This document shows, piece after piece, positions 10,773-21,563 of a stretch of DNA of 64,000 nt (the stretch's first letter is position 1; every line of letters begins with the position of its first letter). The stretch is from Dysidea avara. Its lineage: Eukaryota > Porifera > Demospongiae > Dictyoceratida > Dysideidae. The position numbers and the translations under genes were made by a program. The notes beneath the pieces were generated by a model. It saw nothing but the letters and a program-made list of their open reading frames with translations. It did no database searches and was not told the DNA's origin. Location: positions 2,775,926 through 2,839,925 of the forward strand of contig NC_089281.1 in NCBI RefSeq assembly GCF_963678975.1, given 5' to 3'.

Positions 10773-11711
10773 TCACTGTACATACAGTGTTAACTGATCC
10801 ACTAAGATAGCTTCATCACCAAAAACTTCATTAGTACAAATCCTCACTTCCACATCATCCATAGTAGCCATATCCAACTCCCTATAGAACCATGGTAGGT
10901 TGGGGTTATCACAACAAGTGTTACCAGTAGGACAGTCTAAACCATCCCACAAAGGATCAGACAAGTAATGTGTAGCATGATTAGGACGACCACCAGAATT
11001 CACTCCACTTTCACAGTAAAAATTGGAGCCAGTAAAAGCATCTGCAGCTGAGTTGCAATTACAATATGTGTCAATGGTACGAACTTCATATGTCCATATG
11101 TGTTGACGAGGGCTACCATGTGTTATAAATAATGCATCATTGTTGTAGATCCCATCAATGTATCCTTTCTGATAACCTCTAGCCATTCCACAAATTTTTT
11201 GGTAACTTATTCCTTTAGAGGAGAATAGTACAGGATAACATCCAGCATTGTCACTTGGTGATCTACAGAAACTGATGCCATCTTGTGATCTCTTGTTCCA
11301 TCCAGTTGGACATTCATCTCCTCTGGTAATGTTAACACTAGCAATTCTAGTCCATCCACCAATATTACCACATACTACTCGTTGCTCCATATCACAGTAT
11401 ATACGACGTAAAGGATTAATGAGTAAATAATATCCTGACCTGTTATGAGTTTGTGGGTTGAGGTCATAGATCTCCTTACAAGAGTCATAAGAAGAAGCTT
11501 GTATTCCATGTTCCATATCACAGTATACACGACGTAAAGGATTAATAAGCCAATAATATCCTGACCAGTTGTGAGTTTGTGGGTTCCAGTCGTAGATCTC
11601 CTCACAAGACTCTCCAGGTAGGAAAGGATGACTAAACTGATAAGTATCACATTGTTCAGTAGCTGTTACTAACTTGCTAGTACAATACAATATTATTACT
11701 AGTGCTAACAT
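10773..11711 (-). CDS. Secreted two-module cysteine-rich protein (invertebrate lectin-like family)
   Basis: A single uninterrupted frame of 312 codons starts at the ATG at 11711, just after a hydrophobic signal peptide-like start (MLALVIILYCTSKLVTA). Residues about 36-67 and 78-109 are two copies of a short module (C-x2-IYD-x-NPQTHN-x-SGYY ... VYCDME). This resembles the opening of fibrinogen-type and collagen C-terminal type domains. From about residue 114 a longer domain follows: GGWTRIASVNI, a GC-x-PVLFSSKGISYQKICG block, ITHGSPRQHIWTYEV, FYCESG, PLWDGLDCP, CCDNPNLPWFYREL and DDVEVRIC. This domain recurs in uncharacterised secreted proteins of sponges and cnidarians. The many cysteines and the leader indicate an extracellular, disulphide-bonded protein; ligand and role are unknown. 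Five other copies or pieces lie on the same strand in this window. Confidence 0.85.
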   Translation of the reverse strand: MLALVIILYCTSKLVTATEQCDTYQFSHPFLPGESCEEIYDWNPQTHNWSGYYWLINPLRRVYCDMEHGIQASSYDSCKEIYDLNPQTHNRSGYYLLINPLRRIYCDMEQRVVCGNIGGWTRIASVNITRGDECPTGWNKRSQDGISFCRSPSDNAGCYPVLFSSKGISYQKICGMARGYQKGYIDGIYNNDALFITHGSPRQHIWTYEVRTIDTYCNCNSAADAFTGSNFYCESGVNSGGRPNHATHYLSDPLWDGLDCPTGNTCCDNPNLPWFYRELDMATMDDVEVRICTNEVFGDEAILVDQLTLYVQ

Positions 11712-11769
11712 TCTGTCATCAAGGTCAGACTAAGTACTGTGAACTGTTTCTGTATGTCTTTGGATCATG

Positions 11770-11777
11770 TTTTTATA
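11770..11777 (-). promoter_or_regulatory. TATA box of the secreted-protein gene
   Basis: TATAAAAA on the minus strand, 59 bp before the ATG. The same motif at the same distance precedes the 26-27 kb copy and is kept in the promoter fragments at 13.8 kb and, as TATAATAA, at 16.8 kb. Confidence 0.65.
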
Positions 11778-12192
11778 CTGTACTCCCATGCATCACATGC
11801 ACACTTGTAAAGCTGCATTTCCTAATTAGAATGGAATGTGATCTAAATGCAGTATTGTAGTAGCAGGGTTAGATGAGCTGGGGTTAGAGTTACCTCCCCT
11901 TCTATGATAGTAGTTTATGGCTAATTTTTAATTATGTATATGTTTAATGTTTAATTTCCTTCAAAAGGTTTGAGCTTTGGCAGGTTTAATGGGAAATGTG
12001 GATAACTGCAACTACACTTTACTTCAATTGTGGGATATGAGTTGCATGGATACTACTTTTTCCCTATTAGACTTTATTGTTCTCCTCGCCAGAACTAGGT
12101 TCATAGACTCAAGCGGCTATCATTACTAAATGGAGGGACTGCCAGTTACAATGCGAAGTGTGAAGCATAACTGAGTACAACACTCCAAGAAA

Positions 12193-12960
12193 ATGAAAAG
12201 AAAAATAACTCTATATAATTCCCCAGTGGTACAGGAGCTGGAAGACAGCACCACTTCTGACTACATTTGTGACAGATGTGCTGATAATGCGAAGGACCTT
12301 ATTCAATGTAAATGGTGTGAGATGTGGCTATGTAGCAAGTGTGAAAATGTACCATCCGAGATGATATACTATATCAAACAACACAGTGAGTTGAGAACAC
12401 ATTGATTCTGTGAACTCTGCAATAAGTTAGCACTTCATGCAGTTGAGACCTATAGTCATAATTACCAAAGATTACAACTTGTTTTAATGCTGGATACAAT
12501 GGTCAAGTCTCTAAACAAAATGTATATAGCTAAGACATTAAATGAGACTCAAAGTTCTTTCTCAAACCTCTGTAAGGTTATGAGGATAAGGCAATGGCTT
12601 GGTGTTACAATTGAAGTTTGCAATGAGGGCGATGGAAGAAGGTGGCGTTGCATCCAAACTTAGGTTGTATTCATCTGTGTAAATGATCAAGTTGTAAGTA
12701 TTGTTAATGAAATTGGTGATCGAGATAGGAGAAGACATAACCGTATGTTTCATAGCTTTCCCAAACCTGTACAGTCTTCTGTCCAGGAAAGGGTTTCTGC
12801 TGATACTGAGATGGTTGAGGGATTAATAAAAGACAAGTTATCAGTTTCTGACACTGAGATTTGTAAAGTATCAAGGCTTGGCTAAATAGGGAAAATGTTC
12901 CAAGATCTGAATGGGCTTGTTTAAAATGTGCTTCAAGACTCCTCCTGTTTCAAATTTGAG
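12193..12960 (+). pseudogene. LINE ORF1-like protein with PHD-type zinc finger, broken
   Basis: The first frame (12193-12405) holds YICDRCADNAKDLIQCKWC, EMWLCSKCENV: a C-x2-C ... C-x2-C zinc-binding pattern like the PHD fingers in ORF1 proteins of CR1/L2-type LINEs. After a TGA at about 12403-12405 the same frame continues for about 80 codons before another stop. A further frame includes VNEIGDRDRRRHNR, typical of the charged segment that follows the coiled coil in such ORF1s, then DTEICKVSRLG. Several stops make this a relic. No reverse transcriptase follows. A similar PHD/coiled-coil protein lies at 55690-57320 on the other strand. Confidence 0.6.
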
Positions 12961-13085
12961 CTGAACCACACCCAGCCATGCGTTTTCGAAGTTTGTCTTA
13001 GTTTCTTTGTATTTTTCTTCTTTATTATTAATTACTAGGTAGGCAGCACAGCTGATTTGCCTAGGATGTAAAATCAACATTAGTG

Positions 13086-13375
13086 CAGTGCATGTTACAA
13101 TCAATAAGAGTATGTATGCTACAATTACTAATTGTGAAAAAAGTTACAGTATGTATGTGTTACATAAAAAAAAGTTAGCTATAGTGTGTATGTTACAATT
13201 ACTAATTATAAAAGGTAAATTACAGTATGTATGTCACAATTACCAATTATAAACAGTAAGTTACAGTACACATATACAACTACTAATTGCAAAGAGTCAT
13301 AAAGTTACAGTGCATATGTCACAATTAACAGTAAGTTACGATACGTATGTTACAATTACTAATTATTAACAATAA
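13086..13375. repeat. Degenerate about 50-bp minisatellite
   Basis: About six imperfect units carry AAGTTACAGTATGTATGTTA followed by CAATTACTAATTATAAA, spaced at 40-60 bp. AT-rich, no coding potential. Confidence 0.7.
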
Positions 13376-13635
13376 ATAACTTACATAATTGATTTGTAAA
13401 ACAATTTAGAGTACTAGCTTTGATAGCAGAGATAGGTAATAAGTTCCAATCACAAAAAGTGACTATTATGATAATGATTAGATCTATAGCAGTACGTATG
13501 TTAAATGAAAAGGATGTTGGAAAATCTACAGTGGCAGTGGTTGTGATGTAGGTTGATATTTCTAGTGATATTAAATTATGAAGTCCTTGGTATAGGATTG
13601 TGAGCCTTGAAATATGTCTTCTAATGTTTAGTGTA

Positions 13636-13780
13636 GGATAGAAAGGATGACTAAACTGTTAAGTATCACATTGTTCAGTAGCTGTAACTAACGTGTTAGT
13701 ATAGTACAATAATATCACTAGTGTTAACATTCTGTCATAACAAGAACTGTAAACTGTACGTCATTGATCATATTTTTATA
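13636..13780 (-). pseudogene. 5' fragment of the secreted-protein gene with its promoter
   Basis: The ATG at 13728-13730 and a signal-peptide frame (MLTLVILLYYTNTLVTATEQ) match the starts of the 16.8 and 27.2 kb copies. A TAA follows four codons later, then QFSHPFYP, after which homology stops. The TATA box is preserved at 13773-13780. This is a promoter plus first-codons remnant. Confidence 0.8.
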
Positions 13781-14599
13781 CTGTACTCCCATGCATCACA
13801 TGCACACTTGTAAAGCTGCATTTCCTCGTTAACGAATATTAGAATGGAATGTGGTCAGTATAGCTTCCATTTTCTCTAAATACAGAATTGTAGTAGTTTA
13901 TTGGCTAATAGTTTTAATTACGTATGTGTTTAATTTCTTTCAAATGGTTTGAACTTTGGTAGGTTTAATGGGAAATGTAGACTGATACACTTTTAAATGA
14001 AAGACTATGTATGGCAGCATTTCTCCAAGGTTCACCTGTGCCCCTGTATAAATGTGTTACTACCAAGATAAGTATATATACAATTGACTGCAGTTGATTT
14101 GCACATGCAGTGGCTGGTCATGATATCACACAGTACACCATATTCAGCTTCATGACACATTATATACATGTGGACGGATTATGATTTTGTTACATTAGGG
14201 ATCATGAAGAGCTGTGCTTTTCTAGCCAAAAACTAATTATCTCCCTTTATAACAGCTTGGCAGATTTGATTAGGCACAGCCAAAGTTGGTTAGGCACAGC
14301 CAAGGCCAAAATGTGTCTTCAGACTAATTCCAAACCCTTTCATCTATGGAATTTTTAATATTTTATGCTAACTGACTGACTAGCTTGATTTCTTCACTGC
14401 CGCTTCATCCCAAGATGTTCCTTTTCACCAACTGCAGTACAATATGCACGTTATGGACTTGCCTATGTCCTCCTATGTGTTCCAGTTCTTTTTGCTAACA
14501 ATGCAAGGAGTCGATTTGCAATAGCGTGATGAGGCTTCTGTGATGGCTATTATGCCTATCAACCATATTTTCTGTAGCAACTGGATTGATTGCAGAGAT

Positions 14600-15090
14600 G
14601 CTTCTCGTACTGTCCTTCATTTGTAAGGCTGTGTAACAGGCGAAGCGTAGCTGAAAACAAACCACTGTTGCATAATTGATTGTTGGGGTACATGTTCTGA
14701 TGTAAAATTACTTTTATAACATTCCTAATGCCATTTTTTTTCTTTTGTTGCAGTATGCACTGGTTCAGTTGTTATAATTAACAAGTAGAAGGAAAAATTA
14801 GGAGTAGGGATCAAAGAAAAAAAGTTGTGAAACAAGGGAGTAGTTAAAATGTAGTAAAACAAGGAAGGTTGCATATACCTGTAGATATACTAGTGCACAT
14901 TAAATTCCCATAAACTTCAGTCTATAACCATGACTCCACTAGTATATCTGCAGGTATAGGCAACCTTCCTTGTTTCACCACTATTTTCACCACTTATTAA
15001 CTACTCCTTTGTTTCAAAACTTTCTTTGATCCCCTATTCTAACTTAAATTTTATAGTTTCTTTCTACTTGTAATAATAGGTTCAGCCACT
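14600..15090. repeat. Foldback arrangement of repeat family R1
   Basis: 14600-14916 is a minus-orientation R1 copy and 14936-15090 the start of a plus-orientation copy, placed head to head around a short spacer. The central arms (ending TATACTAGTG and beginning CACTAGTATA) pair over roughly 100 bp with few mismatches, including CAAGGAAGGTTGCATATACC against its complement. Confidence 0.75.
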
Positions 15091-15221
15091 TCTTCAAAAG
15101 TTCTAGACAAACACCAGACCACATCAAAAGCACTCTCAACCACACCAAAGGCTCCTAAACGTATAGTTACTAAGTTAAAAGTGACTTCAAAGTGTCAAAT
15201 AACACGTAACATGTGTACTTG

Positions 15222-15308
15222 TGGTCCACTTGATATGTCTACCCTCAGCCTGCGGGCTGCAAAACCCGAGGGCCAATTGCAGACGTAATATTATTATCAG
15301 GAAGACCA
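15222..15308. repeat. Degenerate hairpin-family member
   Basis: Resembles the 10031-10094 hairpin (GATATGTCTACCCTCAGCC, then GAGGGCC and a decayed right arm ending TATCAGGAAGACCACC). The stem is no longer perfect. Confidence 0.55.
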
Positions 15309-15549
15309 CCCATGCTCATTTTACAACCATAAAATGTACGTATGCACATGCAAAACCACATACCTGAACATATCAGGAAACATTAGTGATCTCATCATTA
15401 TAATTTATAGTAAGCTTCCTTTTCTATGGTTGCTCAGAAGTATTATTTTATGATACATGTTTATGATGAGCACATTATATTGCAAACTGTACACTAATCT
15501 CGTATTATCAATGATGTTACCAGAAAGTCGATTCCTTCATTACATTAAG

Positions 15550-15706
15550 ATACTAGTCTACTAGCTACACTAACAGTGAGAGATGTGACGACAGGGAGCA
15601 GTCCAATATTATAAGGATTGTCTGAACTATTTGTTATACATAAACTGGTCCCCTATTTCAACACTGAAGGGGCACAAGCATTCATTAATGCCAAGAACAT
15701 GTACCA
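15550..15706 (+). pseudogene. NSF-like AAA exon 4 copy, dead
   Basis: Closely matches 7099-7258 but lacks six bases after GTCTACTA. It has lost the CAG acceptor (AAG instead) and carries TTATAAGG, where the open copy has a CAA codon, giving a nonsense codon. No exon 5 follows. Confidence 0.75.
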
Positions 15707-15968
15707 GTGTGTAAATCAAGTTTGAATAGTTGCTGCATCAATATTTTGAACAACTAGGTATATAAAATTAATTTTTGATTTTAATGTCACTTAATATGAT
15801 GTCATGACCTCAGAATCTATTATTGCCATACAAGGTAGACTATGAATGTCTAGTTAACAACATAACTCATTTATAATTACCAATGCACACATTTATTTAC
15901 ATATCAATTGTTACACACAGACAACACAGACTATTCTCTACTCAAGCAGCAGCAGTGGTTGGTATACT

Positions 15969-16767
15969 TCACTGTATGTACAGTGTTAACTAATCCACTA
16001 AGATAGCTTCATCTTCACTAGTACAAATCCTCACTTCCACGTAGCTATATCCAACTCCCTATAGAACCATGGTAGGTTGGGGTTATCACAGCAAGTGTTA
16101 CCAGTAGGACAGTCTAAACCATCCCACAAAGGATTGGACAAGTAATGTGTAGCATGATTAGGACGACCACCAGAATTCACTCCACTTTCACAGTAAAAAT
16201 TGGAGCCAGTAAAAGCATCTGCAGCTGAGTCGCAATTACAATACAGTATGTGTCAATGGTACGAACTTCATGTGTCCATATGTGTTGATGAGGGCTACCA
16301 TGTGTTATAAATAATGCATCATTGTTGTAGCTCCCATCAATGTATCCTTTCTGATAACCTCTAGCCATTCCACAAACTTTTTGGTAACTTATTCCTTTAG
16401 AGGAGAATAGTATGGGATAACATCCAGCATTGTCACTTGGTGATCTACAGAAACTGATTCCATCTTGTGACCTCTTGTTCCATCCAGTTGGACATTCATC
16501 TTCTCTGGTAATGTTAACGCTAGCAATTCTAGTCCATCCACCAATTTTACTACATACTACTCGTTGCTTCATATCACAGTATACATGACGTAAAGGATTA
16601 ATAAACCAATAATATCCTGACCAGCTGTGAGTTTGTGGGTTCCAGTCATAGATCACCTCACAAGACTCTCCGGGATAGAAAGGATGACTAAACTGATAAG
16701 TATCACATTGTTCAGTAGCTGTTACTAACTTGCTAGTACAATACAATAGTATTACTAGTGTTAACAT
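15969..16767 (-). pseudogene. Secreted-protein gene copy, one module, frameshifted
   Basis: The ATG at 16767 and a signal peptide as in the 10.8 kb gene are followed by a single 40-residue-type module (residues about 36-67) and then the GGWTRIASVNI domain. The frame is open for about 170 codons of matching sequence. A 5-bp insertion (ACAGT near 16243-16247) then shifts it. Further losses near 16035 remove the VEVRIC region. The C-terminal codons remain readable down to a stop-equivalent at 15969. The copy would encode a truncated protein ending in an unrelated tail. Confidence 0.85.
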
Positions 16768-16825
16768 TCTGTCATCAAGGTCAGACTAAAGTACTGTGAA
16801 CTGTTTCTGCATGTCCTTTATCATG

Positions 16826-16833
16826 TTATTATA
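16826..16833 (-). promoter_or_regulatory. TATA-like box of the 16.8 kb copy
   Basis: TATAATAA on the minus strand, about 59 bp before the ATG, at the place of TATAAAAA in the intact copies. Confidence 0.5.
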
Positions 16834-16879
16834 CTGCGTACTCTCATGCACACTTGTAAAGCTACATTTTGGCTGGCAA

Positions 16880-17814
16880 TGGTATTACACAGTACACCAT
16901 ATTCAACTTCATGATATACATGCAGGGGTGTAGCTAGAAAATTTGGGTGGGCATACATGATGCCCTGTATTCACATGAAACACACTCCGAGAGGCATTAT
17001 CAAAATTATATAGTGTATATATGCACACAAGATCTACAACTAGCTAGTGTTAAACAAATGATGCTGCGTGCAAATAAAAACAACCAGCCATATAACCATA
17101 AAAACCATGTGTTTTATATACTTGCAGGTAGCTATCCTGGAACCATTTAGTCCCACCAGGTGATAAACAGCAGTGAAAATCATGTGACATCATGTCAACC
17201 TGTCTCAAGAAATATGGCCACTGTAAAGCGTTAATAATAATAATAATATAATATCTATTAAACACATCACACTGGCACCATAAACTACAATCACTAGCCA
17301 TGACAGAGTATACATGCAGCCCACATTAAAACTGATAAAAACTAGGTCCAGGCCTAATTGTAAGCTAGGGTGGTAAACATTGACAGTACAGTACAGTGCA
17401 GTCTGCCAAGTGGCTGAGAAAATGATACATATTCTAAACAGTTAAGAGAGAATTTCATGTTGGGGAATTAATGTGTGATAGCTAGCCTGGCTAGACTACA
17501 CTACAGTTGTTTCATAACAGAGTCGGTAGCTACCACACATAGTGTATTATAGTATCCATACAAAAACTTGACCTTAGGTGATTGTAGAAAGTTATTTGTC
17601 TGCTTTACATACCAGGCTTCATTGTTTTTGCTTGACACTTCTCGGAACACTTCCCTTCGCACCTTTTACGAACAGTTCAGGCTCAGCAAGTCATATCTAT
17701 TGGCACCATCCTATCTTACTGGACACCATACATATTCTCACTACAATAGCATAATCTGAGTATGAGTGTGTAGACTTCCCCTGCTAATCTTCCAAATAAT
17801 GTTAATACACTCTA
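16880..17814. other. Non-coding stretch
   Basis: No recognised gene or RNA. Contains a short GTACAGTACAGTGCAG patch and AT-rich DNA. Open frames here are short and lack codon bias or similarity. Confidence 0.5.
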
Positions 17815-18255
17815 TCTACTCTCCAGTAGTGTCATACTGATACTGCTAAAAGGTCCTCAGACACTATGCAGCATCATCAAACTATTGAATTGAAATGCTT
17901 CAAAATTTCAGCTTAACTACTGTCTGTACACTAAGTGGCACATATCCAGGTACAATTTACTAGTACAGGATGTTTATGCCTAAACATATACTGTACATAC
18001 ATCTATTAATGTGGACAGTCGAGAAGACTATAATAGTTTCTTGCATGGCTGCAGGTTAGTAGCAGAATTCTGCAACACATGGGGTCATGGCATTAGATTA
18101 TTTTTCATTAAGGTGAATGGCAGTCTTAATTATGTCTAGTGTGTAAACTAAATGCTGTAGACAATTAGCATTAATTTTTCATCTGTTATAGCACTTAAAG
18201 TTATTTTCATTGTAAAGTGACTTTCAAACAGCACTAGTACTGTTTTAGACACCAC
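17815..18255 (-). repeat. Inverted repeat arm (partner 23935-24330)
   Basis: The reverse complement of this block matches 23935-24330 in order, for example AGTATCAGTATGACAC, the TAAACATCCTGTA section and AACAGTACTAGTGCTG. A third copy, in the orientation of the 24-kb arm, is at 33370-33620. Confidence 0.75.
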
Positions 18256-18338
18256 TTAGTTTGTTAAACTTCAAAAGATTTATGACATGTAGCTCCATAC
18301 ATAATAATGACTCTAATAGATTCACAGACATGGTATAG

Positions 18339-18560
18339 CTACATTAACAGCGAAGAATATAATATGTATGATGGGCAGTAGTCCAGGCTTGTATAAATGA
18401 TTTGCTGCATATAAAACGATCCCCATATAATGTGTGTGTGTCTTGTATATTGTTGAGTGTATTTATGTGTTACAGGCCTGGAAGCAGGGTTAGCATTAAT
18501 TCCCAGTGAAATTGAGATATCAAGAGGTCTATTATATGTGTTAGTGTGTGTGTGGCATGC
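18339..18560 (+). pseudogene. NSF-like exon 4-5 remnant, type II
   Basis: A diverged exon 4 (CTACATTAACAGCGAAGA, GGCAGTAGTCCAGGCTTG, ATGATTTGCTGCATATAAAA) is followed by a short intron and the exon 5 start (ACAG|GCCTGGAAGCAGGGTTAGC ... GAGATATCAAGAGGTCTA). The frame is not maintained. The same type of remnant recurs at 24488-24690 and 33744-33925. Confidence 0.65.
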
Positions 18561-18633
18561 ACGTGTGTGGTGGCATATATGTGTGTGTGTGTGTTTGTGG
18601 CATGCGTGTGTGTGTGTGTGTGTGTTTGTGGCA

Positions 18634-18664
<31 letters not shown>
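18541..18664. repeat. GT-rich microsatellite
   Basis: Interrupted (GT)n with three GGCATGC or GGCATAT breaks, immediately before a SINE. The His/Thr or Cys/Val frames read here are repeat artefacts. Confidence 0.9.
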
Positions 18665-18666
18665 TG

Positions 18667-19110
18667 TGAGGCAGTATAGCCAAATGGCTTGAGCATCTGC
18701 CTGGTAATCGAAAGGTTCCTGGTTCAATGCTTGGTTGTGCTAAATTGGTGTTGTTGTTTCCTTGAGCAAGAAACTTTACTCACATTGCTCCAGTCTACCC
18801 AGCTGTATATTGGGGACTGGCGTCATCTGGGGAAGCAGCCCACCCAGTTGTAACATCAATGGTACCTGGTATTAACTGGGGAAGCAAATCCCAACTGTCC
18901 ATGTCTCATAGAGCAGGTGAAGGTACAGGTGGGACTTCAGGTGCCCACATCTTCACCTGTGGGACATGGTACAGCCCCCTGTGGGTTACTAGTCCTGTTC
19001 CAGGAATATATACCTGCACCGACTCCTAGCACCTGAGTAGTGTACAGGTGTCCTAATGCTAATTCACTGGGTAGGCGTGACCGTGCTAGCACGGCAGCTG
19101 AAGGCTTTGC
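18667..19110 (+). repeat. tRNA-derived SINE (family S1), full length
   Basis: A tRNA-like head carries an A box (TAGCCAAATGGCTTGAGCA) and a B box (GGTTCAATGC). The body has TTCCTTGAGCAAGAAACTTT, an AACTGGGGAAGCA motif repeated twice, and a 3' end GGGTAGGCGTGACCGTGC. It matches 50736-51160 and 51848-52240 across about 440 bp. Transcription by RNA polymerase III is inferred from the boxes. It would not make a working tRNA. Confidence 0.8.
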
Positions 19111-19132
19111 ATGTGTTTGTGTGTGTGGGGGG

Positions 19133-19375
19133 GGACAACGTAGTGGCTAAGAGCACCAGCCTGGTAATCCAGGTTTGATGCCTGGTTTTTCCCAGTTGCT
19201 GTTGTTGTTTCCTTGAGCAAGAAACTTTACTCACGTTGCTCAGCATTTGAATGGGACCTAGTGACCTGGTATTAACTGGGGAAACAAATTCCAACTGTTC
19301 GTGTTTCACACAGTGAGTGGGTTGTGCCAACTCTGTACAAAGTGACCGAAGTAATGCTGCCTGCCCAGGAGTAAT
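19133..19375 (+). repeat. SINE, S1 head with different 3' end
   Basis: The head (GTAGTGGCTAAGAGCACC, GGTTTGATGCC) and the TTGAGCAAGAAACTTTAC section agree with S1. The 3' part instead runs GGGTTGTGCCAACTCTGTAC ... GACCGAAGTAATGCTGCC, shared with 24751-24930. It starts only 22 bp after the previous SINE, across a GT/G-rich patch. Confidence 0.7.
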
Positions 19376-21563
19376 GATAAAAATTATGCAGCCATCTCTG
19401 CTAAATAAGGTCAGAAAATGTTGTCTCTATTTGCATACAATGACCAGAATAAACAGGTTTCACTGTATGCTTTTAACTTCACTCAATGTGCTTTTTCAAA
19501 TTTCCTGCAATTGTAACATATTTTATGCTTTTCCATGCCTCAAATAGACTTTAAGTTGAAACAACCATACAAAGCTACATCTGTTATATAGATAAACCGC
19601 AGAAGTTAATTTAGAATACTTTGTACCTGACAACATATAAGCTGAATAAATGCTGGCTACTTTATCTTGGAGTCGAAACTTTAGCTGTTACCACAACAGT
19701 TGTATCATGAGCCATGGTAATGGTTCATAATAGAGATCGCCTATGTTTTTTCCAAAATCCTAACACTCAGCTAAATACCACCTTGTTTTGACATGTAAAA
19801 TCATGCCTCAAGGAGATAAAGACAAAAATGTCAATTTTTAAATACAAAAATGGCTGCAAAAGTCATCATAGTCCAAATCTACAATGGCACTATATCAAAA
19901 AACGAATGTTATTAGGAGTACAATTTATAGTTGTAACATGGGCATGCCCAAAGCCCAAGGGCTGCGGGCATACATATCAGACAAATCACGAGTGCTCATG
20001 CTACAGCTAATATGTAACACTTCCATTCAGGCTGATAGCCTTGATGCCAATACTAGTGTAACCACTGGATTCATTTTATATGCATGCCTGAAAGATTCAA
20101 TTATAGTTAGGCAGCAAGTAACGTTGTAGCTACAATTGTTATATAATAAACAGATGAGTCCTACAGATATGGAAAAGTAGAGTAGGACAAATTTTGGGGA
20201 ATTTACAAGTGTTTTAATGCTTTCGCATTGTTTAAAGACTAATCACAACGTATACTAAAGACCTAAAGGGGTAAGCTTCATTATAGAGTGGTTAACTTGT
20301 GTCGTCCGTAATGTAGGCGTATCCACATTGAAAAATGTGCTGAAACGCTTGTGAATGTACTGTGAGAGTACTTCTCACATTTAAGTTACATTTCCCAACT
20401 TGTAGAACGGCAAGGATACTGAAATGCCTTCATTTGAGTGCTTCTTGCAATTGTGGCAACACTTCAATTTGTGGTAATCATCATGTGAGCATTAATTTAT
20501 TCCCTCAGTCAATTTCGTGTATAAAGCAAACAGAGGGTGGTACCACTACCTCATCCATATCAAGGCCATGCTTGCTTTGATGAAAGTGGCTTGCTCTTTT
20601 AGAAGTGCAACCACTTACCCTGGATACATTTCAATGTACACCGGTGTACATTTAGATGTCTCCCTGTAAAGAGGTATACATGGCAAATGTATCCTTTGGA
20701 ATTCCTTTGATCTGAGGTGTCAAAGTGTTACATTTGATATGTGAAGTTTCATTCTTTCTCACAAATGATGCAGCTATCGTGCTATGCTGCTCTACTGTAA
20801 TTATGTGGGGATTATGAGTCACTTACGCTTTCATGTGCATATATTCGCAAATATTCAATATTATGATATAAAAGTTTTGCAGGTTAAGAAATCACTATAT
20901 AAGGATTAGAAATATTGTCTTACATTTTGAATTATTATTATTAATAATGAGAAGGCACAACCCCATCAAAACGTTTGCTTGCACACTGCTCATATTATGA
21001 GTCAGTAGGGATATTATGAGTCAGGACAAAAAAGTGTTTCTAATGGTAGTACATCTCACATGATACCTAGTGTACACACAATTTAGACACTCGTCTATAT
21101 ACCCATAAAATATGTATAGCACATCAATCTATACTTTAATTACAAGATAGTTCTTATAGTACTTTTTACTTATATCCACAGCAGTGTATAAGGAATTCAC
21201 AACATGAAAAGTAATGATACAACATGAAAAATAATGACTATCTACAAACTCCATTAAAGAAAAAATTCATTGCCGGATTGCACAAGTAACTAAGCATATC
21301 TGATCACATTTTGTGGTAGTTATTGTATGTCTGTACCAGCATTTTTATTGCAGTTTGCAGAAGTGACCCATAATGCCCCTTGACTCATAATGTAAACATA
21401 TATCTTATAAATCATTAAGGTTTAAAAAGTGTCCTTCTCTCAAATCCAGTCACATGTGAATTGTGAAAGTGACCCAACAATGCTTGTAATTCCTGTGTGG
21501 GGTTTTAGTTTCCAACTTTCATTTACTATCTGTATGCTACACCTCACAGTCACACATTTTGAG
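19376..21563. other. Non-coding stretch
   Basis: No gene recognised. 19935-19985 is a degenerate member of the hairpin family. 20960-21030 repeats ATTATGAGTCA several times. The remainder is AT-rich without clear structure. Confidence 0.5.

Noticed and set aside
19828-20580. Three short plus-strand frames
   Set aside because: Overlap the degenerate hairpin repeat and carry no recognisable motif, splice context or composition bias.
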